DNA of 64,000 nt from Fretibacter rubidus (GCF_041429785.1 NZ_CP163423.1:2976001-3040000); one strand, 5' to 3'; numbered from the stretch's first letter, positions 27,127 to 35,761 are shown. Notes: generated by a model not told the origin, from the letters alone. Translations and numbers: made by a program.

Positions 27127-27204
27127 TGGCCGCAATCGATTCTGTGAGTCGATTGCAACGGAGCGCCTTCATCGCCAGCGATGAAAGACGGTAAAGGTAA
27201 TTAA

Positions 27205-29013
27205 TTGACCACACAAACCCCCATCGACACCTTTAAACGATCGCTCGCCTCTGCGACGAAAGCAATTTCGGGTGAGCCGGACTTGGAGGTGTCCTTTGGC
27301 GGTGATGTTGCGGGTATTGTGCGCGAACAAGTCATGCTACCCAGCCTGCCGCCGCATCCCAAGCCAGAGGTTATTGCCAAAGCGCGCGGCGAGGCAGATC
27401 AACTCGCACTGCGCCTTGCGCTGCATGATAAAGATACCCACAGCGCCAATCAGCCAAGCGCTGGGCCAGCGCGTGCGATATTTGAAGCGCTTGAAAATGC
27501 GCGGGTGGATACGCTCGGTGGGCTACATTTGGAAGGCGTTCGCGATAATCTGGATGCGGCCCTTAATGCGCGCGCGCTACGCCGTAATTTCGATAAAACC
27601 GACCTCCCCAAAGATGACAGCACAATGGCCGAAGCCATGGGCCTTTTCGCGCGCGAAGCCATGACGGGCCGCCCCCTGCCCGAAAGCTGCGACGGGATTA
27701 TGTCGGTGTGGCGTGACACTTTAGTCGAGGTAGGCGGGGATAAGTTTAAAAAGCTGTTAGAGACCATTGGCGACCAAGACGCCTTTGGCCGCCAAGTCAA
27801 AGATCTTTTGCGTGATTTTGAATTGGGTGACGACATGTCAGACCCCAGCGAGGAAGAGGACCAAGACGGCGAGTCCTCTGAGAACGAGCAAGAGCAGCAA
27901 GACCAACAGGACGAGCAGCAATCGGATGACCAACCTGGCCAAACGGAAGTGTCAGAGGCCGACGCCCAAGAAGACGACAGTGCAGAGCCACAAGACATGG
28001 TCGATGCCGACGAAATTGACGGCGAATCTGACGCCGATGATCAGCAACCCAATAATAATCCCAACCAAGCCCCCATACCCAACGCGCCGCCTGCTTATCA
28101 AATTTACACAACCACCCATGACGAGGTCATCAAAGCCGAAGAATTGTGTGAAATAGAAGAGCTTGACCGCCTGCGCGGTTATCTGGATGGCCATATGGCG
28201 GGGCTATCCGCTGTCATTGCGCGACTGGCCAACCGCTTACAACGGCGGCTACTCGCGCAGCAACAGCGCAGTTGGACCTTTGATTTGGAAGAAGGCCAGC
28301 TTGATACGGCGCGGCTAACGCGGGTTGTTATTGACCCCATGTCGGCCCTGACCTTCAAGGAAGAAAAAGAAACGGATTTCCGTGACACAGTCGTAACAAT
28401 ACTGATTGATAATTCAGGCTCTATGCGTGGACGGCCGATCATGGTCGCCGCGGTCTGCGCCGATATTATGGCGCGCACATTGGAACGCTGCGGCGTTAAA
28501 GCCGAGATTTTAGGCTTTACGACCAAGGCGTGGAAAGGTGGACGGTCGTTCCAAGATTGGCTGGCGGCGGGAAAACCGCAAAAGCCTGGGCGGCTCAATG
28601 ACCTACGCCATATCGTTTATAAAGCTGCCGATATGCCGTGGCGACGGGCAAAACGGAACCTAGGCCTGATGATGCGTGAAGGCCTATTAAAAGAGAATAT
28701 CGACGGCGAAGCGCTGGAATGGGCGTATCGCCGGCTGATGGCGCGGCCCGAACAACGCCGTATCATGATGGTCATTTCCGACGGCGCCCCTGTTGATGAT
28801 GCCACCCAAAGCCAAAACCGCACGGGCCTGCTCGAAGGGCACCTCCGCATGGTCATCGATAAAATCGAGAACCGTTCCGACGTCGAGCTTGTCGCCATAG
28901 GCATCGGCCACGACGTCACCCGCTGGTATAAACGCGCCGTCACCATCATGGACGTCGAACAACTTGGCGGAGCCATGACAGAGAAGCTCGCGGAATTGTT
29001 TGATAGTAAGTAG
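27205..29013 (+). CDS. cobT: Cobaltochelatase subunit CobT
   Basis: 602 residues, partner of CobS. The N-terminal helical part is followed by a strongly acidic Glu/Asp/Gln-rich region (about 210-290) and a C-terminal von Willebrand A domain with MIDAS D402-N-S-G-S406 ([15 protein letters not shown]) and the threonine/aspartate positions GFTTKAW and [10 protein letters not shown]. The start is TTG at 27205, with AAAGG 8 bases upstream; no ATG fits better. It follows cobS by 78 bases. Confidence 0.93.
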   Translation: MTTQTPIDTFKRSLASATKAISGEPDLEVSFGGDVAGIVREQVMLPSLPPHPKPEVIAKARGEADQLALRLALHDKDTHSANQPSAGPARAIFEALENARVDTLGGLHLEGVRDNLDAALNARALRRNFDKTDLPKDDSTMAEAMGLFAREAMTGRPLPESCDGIMSVWRDTLVEVGGDKFKKLLETIGDQDAFGRQVKDLLRDFELGDDMSDPSEEEDQDGESSENEQEQQDQQDEQQSDDQPGQTEVSEADAQEDDSAEPQDMVDADEIDGESDADDQQPNNNPNQAPIPNAPPAYQIYTTTHDEVIKAEELCEIEELDRLRGYLDGHMAGLSAVIARLANRLQRRLLAQQQRSWTFDLEEGQLDTARLTRVVIDPMSALTFKEEKETDFRDTVVTILIDNSGSMRGRPIMVAAVCADIMARTLERCGVKAEILGFTTKAWKGGRSFQDWLAAGKPQKPGRLNDLRHIVYKAADMPWRRAKRNLGLMMREGLLKENIDGEALEWAYRRLMARPEQRRIMMVISDGAPVDDATQSQNRTGLLEGHLRMVIDKIENRSDVELVAIGIGHDVTRWYKRAVTIMDVEQLGGAMTEKLAELFDSK

Positions 29014-29029
29014 AATAGGCCGTGCAAAT

Positions 29030-29062
29030 TTTATAAATTATATGTTGTATATAATTTATAAA
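29030..29062. promoter_or_regulatory. Perfect AT-rich palindrome before the 29079 gene
   Basis: Inverted repeat with 14-base arms, the core being TATAAATTATAT (29032-29043)/ATATAATTTATA (29049-29060) around a 5-base loop. It lies 16 bases before the start codon of the winged-helix-like gene, and a third partial copy TTATATAATTTTT sits at 29066-29078. It can be an operator overlapping the promoter, or a cobT terminator hairpin (weak, all A/T). Confidence 0.5.
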
Positions 29063-29078
29063 GTGTTATATAATTTTT

Positions 29079-29582
29079 ATGAAGTATAATTCTAAACACA
29101 TGCATGAAGTGGCCGAAGAAGTTTGGGCTATAAGCCAAAAAGATGCCAGCATTTCCACCCTTTTTGATTGGCTTGTTAATTCAGACCTACTCATGAAGAC
29201 TACTACAGTTGCATTCGCCGCGACACATGCAAATTTAGAATATTATGAGGCTGTGGACGCCTTCAAATCGCTTGAAGCGTGTGAGGTTGGCAATTTCATA
29301 GTTGGACGCAAAGGGAAAGAAAGTAGATTTGACTGGTATTATGATCCAGTAAGTGTCGCTCTTGTTGGTAGTTCTGATATGATGGAACTCGACCCGGATT
29401 ATCTTGAGCCTGTTCATGCGAATGCAATAATAGATGATGGCATGATAGAAAGTATCAACGAAATTGAGCACACGTTTCGTTTGCGCGAAAATTACATGCT
29501 ATTGGTAAATCTTCCCGAAGATTTCGATAAATCCGATTTAGTTCGCCTCAAACGCTGGCTCGACACATTACCATTTGACTAA
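29079..29582 (+). CDS. Unknown protein, winged-helix-like, AT-rich
   Basis: 167 residues, not assigned to a named family. The first 80 residues read like a small winged-helix domain ending EVGNFIVGRKGKESRFDWYY. The C-terminus has a short module IEHTFRLRENYMLLVNLP..FDKSDLVRLKRWLDTLPF, of a type I have seen at the end of other small bacterial proteins. The gene is clearly richer in A/T than cobT and later genes, has no ribosome site before its ATG, and follows a perfect palindrome. These suggest horizontal acquisition and perhaps autoregulation; both are inference. It ends before a strong terminator. Confidence 0.6.
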   Translation: MKYNSKHMHEVAEEVWAISQKDASISTLFDWLVNSDLLMKTTTVAFAATHANLEYYEAVDAFKSLEACEVGNFIVGRKGKESRFDWYYDPVSVALVGSSDMMELDPDYLEPVHANAIIDDGMIESINEIEHTFRLRENYMLLVNLPEDFDKSDLVRLKRWLDTLPFD

Positions 29583-29641
29583 ATTTGTGAGCGGCGCCTT
29601 CCATAAGCGCCGCCCGTCTTACAAAGGACATCACAAATATG

Positions 29642-29690
29642 GCACGAGCGGCACTGGATTCCAACCCCAGAATGCCGCTCGTGCTTTTTT
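29642..29690 (+). terminator. Strong rho-independent terminator
   Basis: Perfect 12-base stem GCACGAGCGGCA (29642-29653)/TGCCGCTCGTGC (29673-29684) followed by six T. A second perfect 7-base hairpin GCGGCGC/GCGCCGC lies just upstream at 29591-29613, so the stretch 29583-29690 could also be a short structured RNA rather than only the end of the preceding mRNA. Confidence 0.85.
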
Positions 29691-29717
29691 GTGTTTCTCG
29701 CCCTAACACTATTCACC

Positions 29718-29805
29718 CGTCATCCTCGGGCTTGACCCGAGGATCCATCTATAATTTTTGCTCGTTTTTGCGGGATAGACCCTCGGGTCAAGCCCGAGGG
29801 TGACG
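29718..29805. repeat. Long inverted repeat, alphaproteobacterial intergenic type
   Basis: Two 28-base arms (29718-29745 and 29778-29805) pair with only two G-T type mismatches, around a 32-base AT-richer spacer. The arm core CTCGGGCTTGACCCGAG is itself palindromic. It matches the widespread 'GTCATCCCGGGCTTGACCCGGGAT' style of dispersed repeat in Alphaproteobacteria. It lies between the strong terminator and the convergent thiE-like gene. Confidence 0.75.
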
Positions 29806-29844
29806 TTAGAGGGAGTGCGAAGTGCGCCGTGTTTTCTTTCCCCC

Positions 29845-30480
29845 CTAAAACATAAACCGTCCCGCGACGCCTGATATGCCTGTCCCCGTTAGTGCCTCTA
29901 TCGTTCGTTCATTGACGCCGCCCAGCGCGTATATTGGGGCGGGCAGGACGGCTGTGATGGAGAGCAGGCGATCAATGCCGATGGGTTTGCCCGCGCTTTT
30001 GCTTTCGCTGTGAAAAATACTGCTGACCATGAGGCCGTCAAGGACGGATACATCGCCGCCGTAATCGACATAATCATCCTTAATACCCGCCATGGTGATA
30101 AGCCAATCAGGGCAGCGGGCCCGCCAAAGTGTGGGGGCGTCCACGTCCCCATCGCGGCGAAAATGGACGCCGTCCGCACCGCAGGCAATGGCAAGTGCCG
30201 GGTCATCCCCAATAAGCAGTTGTTGGTCGCGCGCAAAGGTGATTTGACGCAGCGCATGGGCTACATCCACTTTGTCATCTGCGCCGAAATGGCGGTAGAT
30301 AATCGCCGCGCCGCGTGGGGTATTTCGTGCTAGATCTAGCACATCGTCATGCACATCAGGGTCGCTCATAATGACCAGCGGGCTAAGCCGTGTTGGACGG
30401 TGGCGTTCCGTATGAATTTGCGCGGCAATCCGTAAAAGCGCGCTTTCACTTTGCCCCCAATCTTGGTAATCACGGCCCAT
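29845..30480 (-). CDS. Thiamine phosphate synthase-like protein
   Basis: ThiE/TenI-type TIM barrel, 211 residues. Typical ThiE couples HMP-PP and THZ-P to thiamine phosphate. Seen: PLVIMSDPD, ALAIACGADGVHFRRDG, SSIFHSESKSAGKPIG in place of the usual FPT.TK loop, and the phosphate-binding IYALGGVNERTIEAL. It belongs to a divergent subgroup and could be TenI-like or a ThiE paralogue; no other thi gene is present. The start is ATG 30480 (a TTG at 30492 is the alternative). Its ATG overlaps that of the divergent yggS gene in the shared bases CATG. Confidence 0.72.
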   Translation of the reverse strand: MGRDYQDWGQSESALLRIAAQIHTERHRPTRLSPLVIMSDPDVHDDVLDLARNTPRGAAIIYRHFGADDKVDVAHALRQITFARDQQLLIGDDPALAIACGADGVHFRRDGDVDAPTLWRARCPDWLITMAGIKDDYVDYGGDVSVLDGLMVSSIFHSESKSAGKPIGIDRLLSITAVLPAPIYALGGVNERTIEALTGTGISGVAGRFMF

Positions 30481-31183
30481 GACAGATCCCAATCAAATCA
30501 AATGCGACCCGCCCATCACTGAGCGCCGCGCGCAGACCCTAGCCAGTATCAAGGCCGCCGCCAAGCGTGCAAATCGTAACGCCGATGCGGTGAGCTTGGT
30601 TGCTGTCTCTAAAGTCCAGCCCGACGCGCGTATCAAGGCGATGTTGGATGCGGGTCAAACCATCTTTGGCGAGAACCGCGTGCAAGAGGCCCAAGGGCGC
30701 TGGGGCGAGAGATTTGCGCAGCGGCGTGAAGGTTTAACGCTACATTTAATCGGGCCGCTGCAAACCAATAAGGCAGAGGACGCCGTGACCTTGTTTGACG
30801 TGATTGAAACCGTTGACCGAGAGAAGCTCGTCAAAGCGCTGATAAAGGCTTGTGATAAAGCAGGGCGTCCTATGCCGCGCCTTTATGTGCAGGTCAATAC
30901 AGGCGAAGAGCCGCAAAAGGCAGGTATAATGCCAGCAGAGCTAGCTGACTTTATAAATTTAATACGAAATACGTATAATTTGAATATCGAAGGTTTAATG
31001 TGTATTCCGCCCGTGGATGAGGCCGCCGCCCCGCATTTTTGGTTCTTACGGAAGCTCGCAAGGGACAATGGTATAGAAAAACTATCCATGGGTATGAGCG
31101 GTGATTTTGAGACAGCCGTAGAGCTTGGCGCAACATCTGTGCGGGTTGGCAGCGCCCTATTTGGGGAACGGGATTACGGCTAA
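30479..31183 (+). CDS. yggS: YggS family PLP homeostasis protein
   Basis: PLP-binding protein (PLPBP/YggS) that controls free PLP and amino acid balance; 234 residues, normal. PLP lysine K45 in LVAVSKVQP, then GENRVQEAQGRW, HLIGPLQTNK, VNTGEEPQKAG, GLMCIPP and the C-terminal LSMGMSGDFETAVELGATSVRVG. A neighbour such as proC or yggT, often seen elsewhere, is absent. It shares CATG with the divergent thiE-like gene, so each promoter must lie inside the other gene. It overlaps the L,D-transpeptidase stop by 4 bases. Confidence 0.93.
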   Translation: MTDPNQIKCDPPITERRAQTLASIKAAAKRANRNADAVSLVAVSKVQPDARIKAMLDAGQTIFGENRVQEAQGRWGERFAQRREGLTLHLIGPLQTNKAEDAVTLFDVIETVDREKLVKALIKACDKAGRPMPRLYVQVNTGEEPQKAGIMPAELADFINLIRNTYNLNIEGLMCIPPVDEAAAPHFWFLRKLARDNGIEKLSMGMSGDFETAVELGATSVRVGSALFGERDYG

Positions 31184-31686
31184 GCGACGATACGCACCCC
31201 TTGCCCCCCATATAGCTTTGGCAAAAGCGCCGCCATATCATCAGGCGTCAGCGCGATGCAGCCGAGCGTTTGACGGTCATCGGGCTGGGCGATGTGGATG
31301 AAGACCGCACTGCCAAGGTCAGCCACGGGCGGGCTATCGTTATGGGACATCACAATGACGATATCGTAAGCGCCGTCGTCCCGCCATAAGGCCTCTGTCG
31401 AGGCCGCATAAGGCAAGCGTACAAAACGGTTATAGGCAGCATCATTGGGAGCATCGCACCAGCCGTCATCAGGCTTTGTCTCGCGAAAGGTCAATTTTGA
31501 GTGCGGCTTGGGCAAACGGTCAGCGCGGTAAAGCCCAAAACGCAGATGATAGTGACCAAGCGGGGTTTTGCCGTCACCCTCGCGGCCCCTCGCCCCGTCA
31601 ATAGAACCGCTGCGTCCAATACGAACAGCTAAGTCGAGCGAACCGCAGTATAGCCGTTTTTCACGGGCTTTTATTGTAATATCCAT
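31180..31686 (-). CDS. L,D-transpeptidase (YkuD-type catalytic domain)
   Basis: 168 residues from ATG 31686. The YkuD-like core has H115 in VIVMSHNDS, H131 in VFIHIAQ, and the nucleophile C143 in TLGCIALTPDD, matching the H..[ST]xGCI pattern of enzymes that crosslink peptidoglycan or attach proteins to it. An early IGRSGSIDGARGREGDGKTPLG segment is typical of the short COG3786 group. No signal peptide is visible from this start; upstream codons to 31875 encode a hydrophobic stretch but would overlap the response regulator by 67 bases and lack a suitable start near it. Confidence 0.82.
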   Translation of the reverse strand: MDITIKAREKRLYCGSLDLAVRIGRSGSIDGARGREGDGKTPLGHYHLRFGLYRADRLPKPHSKLTFRETKPDDGWCDAPNDAAYNRFVRLPYAASTEALWRDDGAYDIVIVMSHNDSPPVADLGSAVFIHIAQPDDRQTLGCIALTPDDMAALLPKLYGGQGVRIVA

Positions 31687-31808
31687 ATACTCTTGTAACC
31701 TGATTTGAGCGGTGTCACACATTTTTGTGATGCACAGAGAGCAAACTGCGATTAGTGTTATAATAAGAGCCGCGTTAAAGCAGCCTTTGATTTCAAGAGG
31801 AGGCCCGC

Positions 31809-32516
31809 ATGGCCGTAAAGAAAAGACTGCTGTTGGTCGATGATGACGATACGCTACGCGAAGAGTTGGTCGCACAATTTGCGCTTTATGAAGAGTTTGA
31901 GACGACCGATGTCGCCACCGCTACTGCGGGCATAGAGGCCGCCAAGGCCACACCTTTTGATCTTATCATTCTTGATGTTGATTTGCCTGATATGCTCGGC
32001 ACGGAAGCCTGTCAATTGATGCGCGCGGCGGACGTCGCCGCCCCGATTGTGATGCTGACAGGCAATGATGGGGATATGAACGAGATTTTAGGCCTTAATT
32101 CTGGCGCCAATGATTACGTCACAAAGCCGTTTCGTTTTGCGGTGTTGCTCGCGCGACTGCGGGCGCATCTTCGGTCATTCGAGCAGTCAGAAGACGCGAT
32201 TTTCCAAATTGGGCCTTATGAATTTGCACCAGCCTTTAAAAAACTCACACCGCCCAAGGACGAGGCTGGCAAGCAGCCGCGCGATATTCGCCTGACGGAA
32301 AAAGAAACCAATATTTTGAAATATCTGTACCGTGCGGGCGGCAAACCCGTAGGCCGTGATGAATTGCTGCATGAGGTTTGGGGCTATAATAGCGGTGTGA
32401 CAACGCATACGCTGGAGACCCATGTCTACCGCCTTCGCCAAAAAATTGAGCCGCAAAAGGGTACAGCGACACTGCTGCTAACCGAGCCTGGGGGTTACCG
32501 CCTAGCCTTGGGTTAA
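31809..32516 (+). CDS. OmpR-family response regulator
   Basis: 235 residues. Receiver domain 1-120 with acidic pocket VDDDD (11-14), phospho-acceptor D56 (LIILDVDLPD), LTGND and the lysine in YVTKPF. A winged-helix DNA-binding domain fills the C-terminus (RLTEKETNILKYLY..GRDELLHEVWGY..THTLETHVYRLRQKIE). No histidine kinase is adjacent, so it is an orphan here. A strong AGGAGG precedes the ATG. The lysoplasmalogenase gene starts 3 bases after its stop. Confidence 0.93.
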   Translation: MAVKKRLLLVDDDDTLREELVAQFALYEEFETTDVATATAGIEAAKATPFDLIILDVDLPDMLGTEACQLMRAADVAAPIVMLTGNDGDMNEILGLNSGANDYVTKPFRFAVLLARLRAHLRSFEQSEDAIFQIGPYEFAPAFKKLTPPKDEAGKQPRDIRLTEKETNILKYLYRAGGKPVGRDELLHEVWGYNSGVTTHTLETHVYRLRQKIEPQKGTATLLLTEPGGYRLALG

Positions 32517-32518
32517 AG

Positions 32519-33157
32519 ATGACATACGTACTCGCTTTATACGGAGCCTTGGTTGCGGCCCTGACATTTGTTGAGTGGCGACAGACCACGCGCGCCCAAT
32601 ATATCTTAAAACCACTATGTGCTTTAACCTTTGTTCTGATCGCCATCCTATCGGGTGCCCTCAGCAGCAATTACGGGGTACTCATTCTTGTCGCCCTGAT
32701 ATTTTGCGCCTTGGGCGATGTGGCATTACTGCTGCGCGACAAACCTAAATTATTCCTGCTCGGTATGGGCGGCTTTGCCCTTGGACATGCCCTCTATGTG
32801 GCGGCCTTTGCAGGACAAGAGTTGCGTATGTCGGGGCTATTATCGGGATTAGGTCTTGGCGGAACCTTTGCGGCTCTGTTTATCCTATTCTTATGGAAAG
32901 ATGTGCCGCGCGATATGCGCCTTGCGGTTATCGGCTATACTATCATCATTGCGCTGATGCTTGGCACAGCGGCAGGCTTTGCATTTGCAAAAGATATTTG
33001 GATTATTTACCTAGCGGCGATCATGTTTGCAGCATCAGACTTTGTGGTGGCCCGTGACAGATTTAAAACGCGCGCGGCGTGGCATCCGTTTGTGATTACG
33101 CCGCTTTATTTTGGCGCGCAGGCCTTATTCGCATTATCGGTCGCGAGCGTTCTATAA
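32519..33157 (+). CDS. Lysoplasmalogenase (YhhN/TMEM86 family)
   Basis: Polytopic membrane protein of 212 residues, about eight hydrophobic helices. Family members hydrolyse the vinyl ether of lysoplasmalogens. The family signatures ILKPLC, CALGDVALLL, LFLLGMGGFALGHALYVAAF and ASDFVVARDRF carry the conserved Asp and His. It is coupled to the response regulator gene (2-base gap) and overlaps the end of xth by 6 bases. Actual substrate in this bacterium is unknown. Confidence 0.86.
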   Translation: MTYVLALYGALVAALTFVEWRQTTRAQYILKPLCALTFVLIAILSGALSSNYGVLILVALIFCALGDVALLLRDKPKLFLLGMGGFALGHALYVAAFAGQELRMSGLLSGLGLGGTFAALFILFLWKDVPRDMRLAVIGYTIIIALMLGTAAGFAFAKDIWIIYLAAIMFAASDFVVARDRFKTRAAWHPFVITPLYFGAQALFALSVASVL

Positions 33158-33988
33158 CTTTAACACTTGGGTGATGGGTGCGTGGTCAGACGGCTTTTCC
33201 CAGACACGACAATCCAGATGCACTTTGAACCCGTCACGTCCCGCCGCAACCGCCGCGTCGTGTAGCGCAGGACTGACCCAAATATGATCCAGACGCCGTC
33301 CGCGGTTGGACGCAAAGACATCTTTGGCACGGTAGCTCCACCAACTATATATCTTCTCATCATCTGTACGGTGCAGTCGCGCCGTATCAGTGAAATCATG
33401 GGTGTCTTGCAACGTTTTTAACAACTCGACTTCGAGCGGGGTATGGGACACAACTTTCAACAGTTGTTTGTGATTCCAAACATCATTTTCATGTGGGGCA
33501 ATATTAAAATCCCCAACTAAGACTTGCTGGTCGTCACCTTTGGCAAAGCGCTCTGTGAAGTAGCCTTTCATATTATCGATAAAATCAAGCTTATGGCCAA
33601 ATTTATCATTCACTGTTCGGTCAGCCTCGTCACCGCCCGCCGGTATATAGAAATTATGAAATTCAAAATCCATGCCGCCTTTCGACATGTCCCCCGCAAC
33701 AACACGGGTAGATACATGACGCGCGTGATCCAGCGGGCAAAAGGATGTGGGCAGCCGTTCCATCGGTAATTTTGATACCGTTGCCGCACCGTGATAGCCC
33801 TTCATACCCGCGACTTCGATATAATTATAACCCGCCTCCCGGAACGGTTCATAGGGAAATTTATCAGTCTCGCATTTAATTTCCTGCAAGCCTAAAACGT
33901 CGGGTTTTTCCTCATCCAGAAAACGGATGACTTGGTCAATGCGAAGACGAACGGAATTAATATTCCACGAAGCGAGTTTGATATCCAT
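33152..33988 (-). CDS. xth: Exodeoxyribonuclease III
   Basis: AP endonuclease/3'-exonuclease for base-excision repair, 278 residues. Motifs in order: NINSVR, GLQEIK, HNFYIPAGGD, VGDFNIAP, RRLDHIWVS and the final SDHAPI, which supply the metal ligands and the catalytic Asp-His. It lies just downstream of lolA (49-base gap, same strand), a common order in Alphaproteobacteria. Confidence 0.95.
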   Translation of the reverse strand: MDIKLASWNINSVRLRIDQVIRFLDEEKPDVLGLQEIKCETDKFPYEPFREAGYNYIEVAGMKGYHGAATVSKLPMERLPTSFCPLDHARHVSTRVVAGDMSKGGMDFEFHNFYIPAGGDEADRTVNDKFGHKLDFIDNMKGYFTERFAKGDDQQVLVGDFNIAPHENDVWNHKQLLKVVSHTPLEVELLKTLQDTHDFTDTARLHRTDDEKIYSWWSYRAKDVFASNRGRRLDHIWVSPALHDAAVAAGRDGFKVHLDCRVWEKPSDHAPITQVLKL

Positions 33989-34037
33989 AAGCAGGGCTTA
34001 GCCGCGTTCCGTAGGATTTAAAACCCCCAAGCCAGCT

Positions 34038-34712
34038 TTATCGGCGTCGATCACGGCGGCTATCATCGCGCAGGATAAACAGGCGCGGGTTCAGCCGTTG
34101 ATTATAAACCAGATCCGATAACAACAGCCGCGTATTGCCACCAAAGCCATCCGTGATGACCCATTCTTTAAGCGCCAGCGTGCTCGCATCAAAAATCATC
34201 GTGATTGTGCCGTCCATTTCGCCAGAACCGTCACGCGCCGCAACACGCCATTCCGTCGGCGTTTTTTGCAGAGCGACGACTTCGGTATCCTGCGCTAAAT
34301 TAACATTTTCACGCAGAAAGAAATTAAGCGGCGTCGCCGATAGCGGCACGCGGTCGGTTGTCTCTAACGCCCGATCTTGTTGTGTTAAGGTCACCCCATC
34401 AGAAACGATTAAAAGCGGGCTGGGGCTATCATATTCAAAACGCAGTTTACCAGGACGCGACAAATATATTGTGCCTTGGGCAAAGCTACCATCTGCGCCG
34501 TATTGCGCAAAACGCCCTTGGAAGGACAACGTGTTATTTAACGCCGCATCAACCCTTGCCAAATCATTTGGGACAGTTTGGGGATTCGTAAACGCAGCCA
34601 TAGGCGCATTATTTTGGGCCATGTTCGGTTGGGCCGTGCCGCCGACTTGGGCCGCCGCGAAACCGCCCGACAGCGCCAAAGCGCTTGCGCAAATAATAAA
34701 AAGCTTTTTCAT
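34038..34712 (-). CDS. lolA: Outer-membrane lipoprotein carrier LolA
   Basis: Periplasmic chaperone that moves lipoproteins from LolCDE to the outer membrane; 224 residues. Signal peptide MKKLFIICASALALSGGFAAAQ, then the LolA fold: ALNNTLSFQGRFAQYGADGSFAQGTIYLSRPGKLRFEYDSP, VSDGVTLTQQDR and PLNFFLRENVNL. A Gln/Asn/Pro-rich linker follows the signal. The window holds several lipoproteins that would depend on it. xth is the downstream gene. Confidence 0.92.
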   Translation of the reverse strand: MKKLFIICASALALSGGFAAAQVGGTAQPNMAQNNAPMAAFTNPQTVPNDLARVDAALNNTLSFQGRFAQYGADGSFAQGTIYLSRPGKLRFEYDSPSPLLIVSDGVTLTQQDRALETTDRVPLSATPLNFFLRENVNLAQDTEVVALQKTPTEWRVAARDGSGEMDGTITMIFDASTLALKEWVITDGFGGNTRLLLSDLVYNQRLNPRLFILRDDSRRDRRR

Positions 34713-34815
34713 AACGGCACCTCTATTGGCCTTAACATAGATGTGTTCATAACAAATGCCAGTTTAATCCCGCCTGAACAAAAGCGTAATCTTCATTACA
34801 AATTGGAGAGAGTGA

Positions 34816-35646
34816 TTAAGAGCCGCTGTGATGGCGTTCGCGAAAATTATGGCTTGAAAAGCTTAGAACAGGCCGCGTTTTACCCCGTTCCCAATGCACA
34901 TTGCGTTGTGATAATTCCGCCGTTTCAGTTTTGACCGTTGTGCGATAACGCATCAATCCAAAAAATCGCGTGCCTGATGTATCCGTCTCGCCTGTTAGTG
35001 TCTTCCTTGGTTTGCGGGTGATTATCGACACATTATCAGGGTCAGATAAATCAAATTCGACGAGGGTCGCGTCCCCGTCTTGTTTTACGGTCGCCGTGGG
35101 ATTGCCAGTTTCATCTTCAGTGGTGCTAACAGTGCCGGGTTTGACAAAGCTCCATTGCATTTTAGCCTTGGCGTAAAATTCAGAAGGGGCAATCCCCGCT
35201 TTGCCGTCCAAATTTAAAACGCGGTGAAGATGTGCGTCATTTTTGGCGATTTCACCAAGGTCTATTACACCATTGGCATTTTTATCATAAGCAGCAAATA
35301 GCGCATAATTAATGGCTGGAAATTCATCCGTGCTGGCCGTGACAATCGGGCCGTCGACTGGGGTTGGCCGCAACGCCTGCCCTGTAAAATACCCGCCAAT
35401 CAACAGAAGCGACGCTATCGCGCCTATCGGTGCCCATTTTCGCCTCCCAATCCGGCCCAAAGCCCGCAGCCCGTCCTTGAAGGCGTCTTGATCTGCGCGG
35501 CGTATATATCCGTCAATAAAGCGCCGCACGGCCCCCGAAGGCGTATCACCTTGGGTTTCGCAGGCCTGATTAAAGGCTTGCTTCTTGCTATGGCTAAGCC
35601 GAATTTCCAGCCGTTCTGATTTTTTCTCAAACTTACTGTCAGTCAT
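34816..35646 (-). CDS. Ribbon-helix-helix / membrane / EF-hand protein
   Basis: 276 residues with an unusual layout. Residues 10-50 look like a ribbon-helix-helix DNA-binding unit: strand RLEIRLS, helix SKKQAFNQACETQG, helix TPSGAVRRFIDGYIRR. A membrane helix follows (about 71-92, WAPIGAIASLLLIGGYFTG). The outside part holds one complete EF-hand loop D121-K-N-A-N-G-V-I-D-L-G-E132 and a degenerate second one (NLDGKAGIAPSEF). The C-terminal 110 residues are unrecognised. If the topology is right, a cytoplasmic DNA-binding-like head is tethered to a periplasmic calcium site. Resembles uncharacterised EF-hand proteins of this class; function unknown. Confidence 0.7.
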   Translation of the reverse strand: MTDSKFEKKSERLEIRLSHSKKQAFNQACETQGDTPSGAVRRFIDGYIRRADQDAFKDGLRALGRIGRRKWAPIGAIASLLLIGGYFTGQALRPTPVDGPIVTASTDEFPAINYALFAAYDKNANGVIDLGEIAKNDAHLHRVLNLDGKAGIAPSEFYAKAKMQWSFVKPGTVSTTEDETGNPTATVKQDGDATLVEFDLSDPDNVSIITRKPRKTLTGETDTSGTRFFGLMRYRTTVKTETAELSQRNVHWERGKTRPVLSFSSHNFRERHHSGS

Positions 35647-35715
35647 GACAACATCCTTTCGGGTATTATACCACCTGAAGGAAAGACCAGTTAAGCGCGA
35701 TAATCAAGTCAGGGC

Positions 35716-35748
35716 CTGTACGGACAGGCGTTTTTCGTGTCCGTGCAG
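35716..35748. promoter_or_regulatory. Hairpin downstream of adenosine kinase
   Basis: Stem CTGTACGGACA (35716-35726)/TGTCCGTGCAG (35738-35748), one G-T pair, 11-base loop containing TTTTT. It lies between the adenosine kinase stop and the RHH/EF-hand gene, both on the minus strand. It has no T tail on the minus strand, so termination is uncertain. Confidence 0.4.
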
Positions 35749-35761
35749 TGCTTGTGTAACC

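Noticed and set aside
27450-27998. 182-residue minus-strand Ser-rich ORF
   Set aside because: Antisense of the Glu/Asp/Gln-rich stretch of cobT.
29639-29802. Short ORF starting ATGGCACGAGCG after AAAGGA
   Set aside because: It reads through a perfect terminator and a repeat arm; no protein-like composition.
31687-31875. N-terminal extension of the L,D-transpeptidase with a hydrophobic stretch
   Set aside because: Would overlap the response regulator start and its strong ribosome site; no start codon close to the hydrophobic part.
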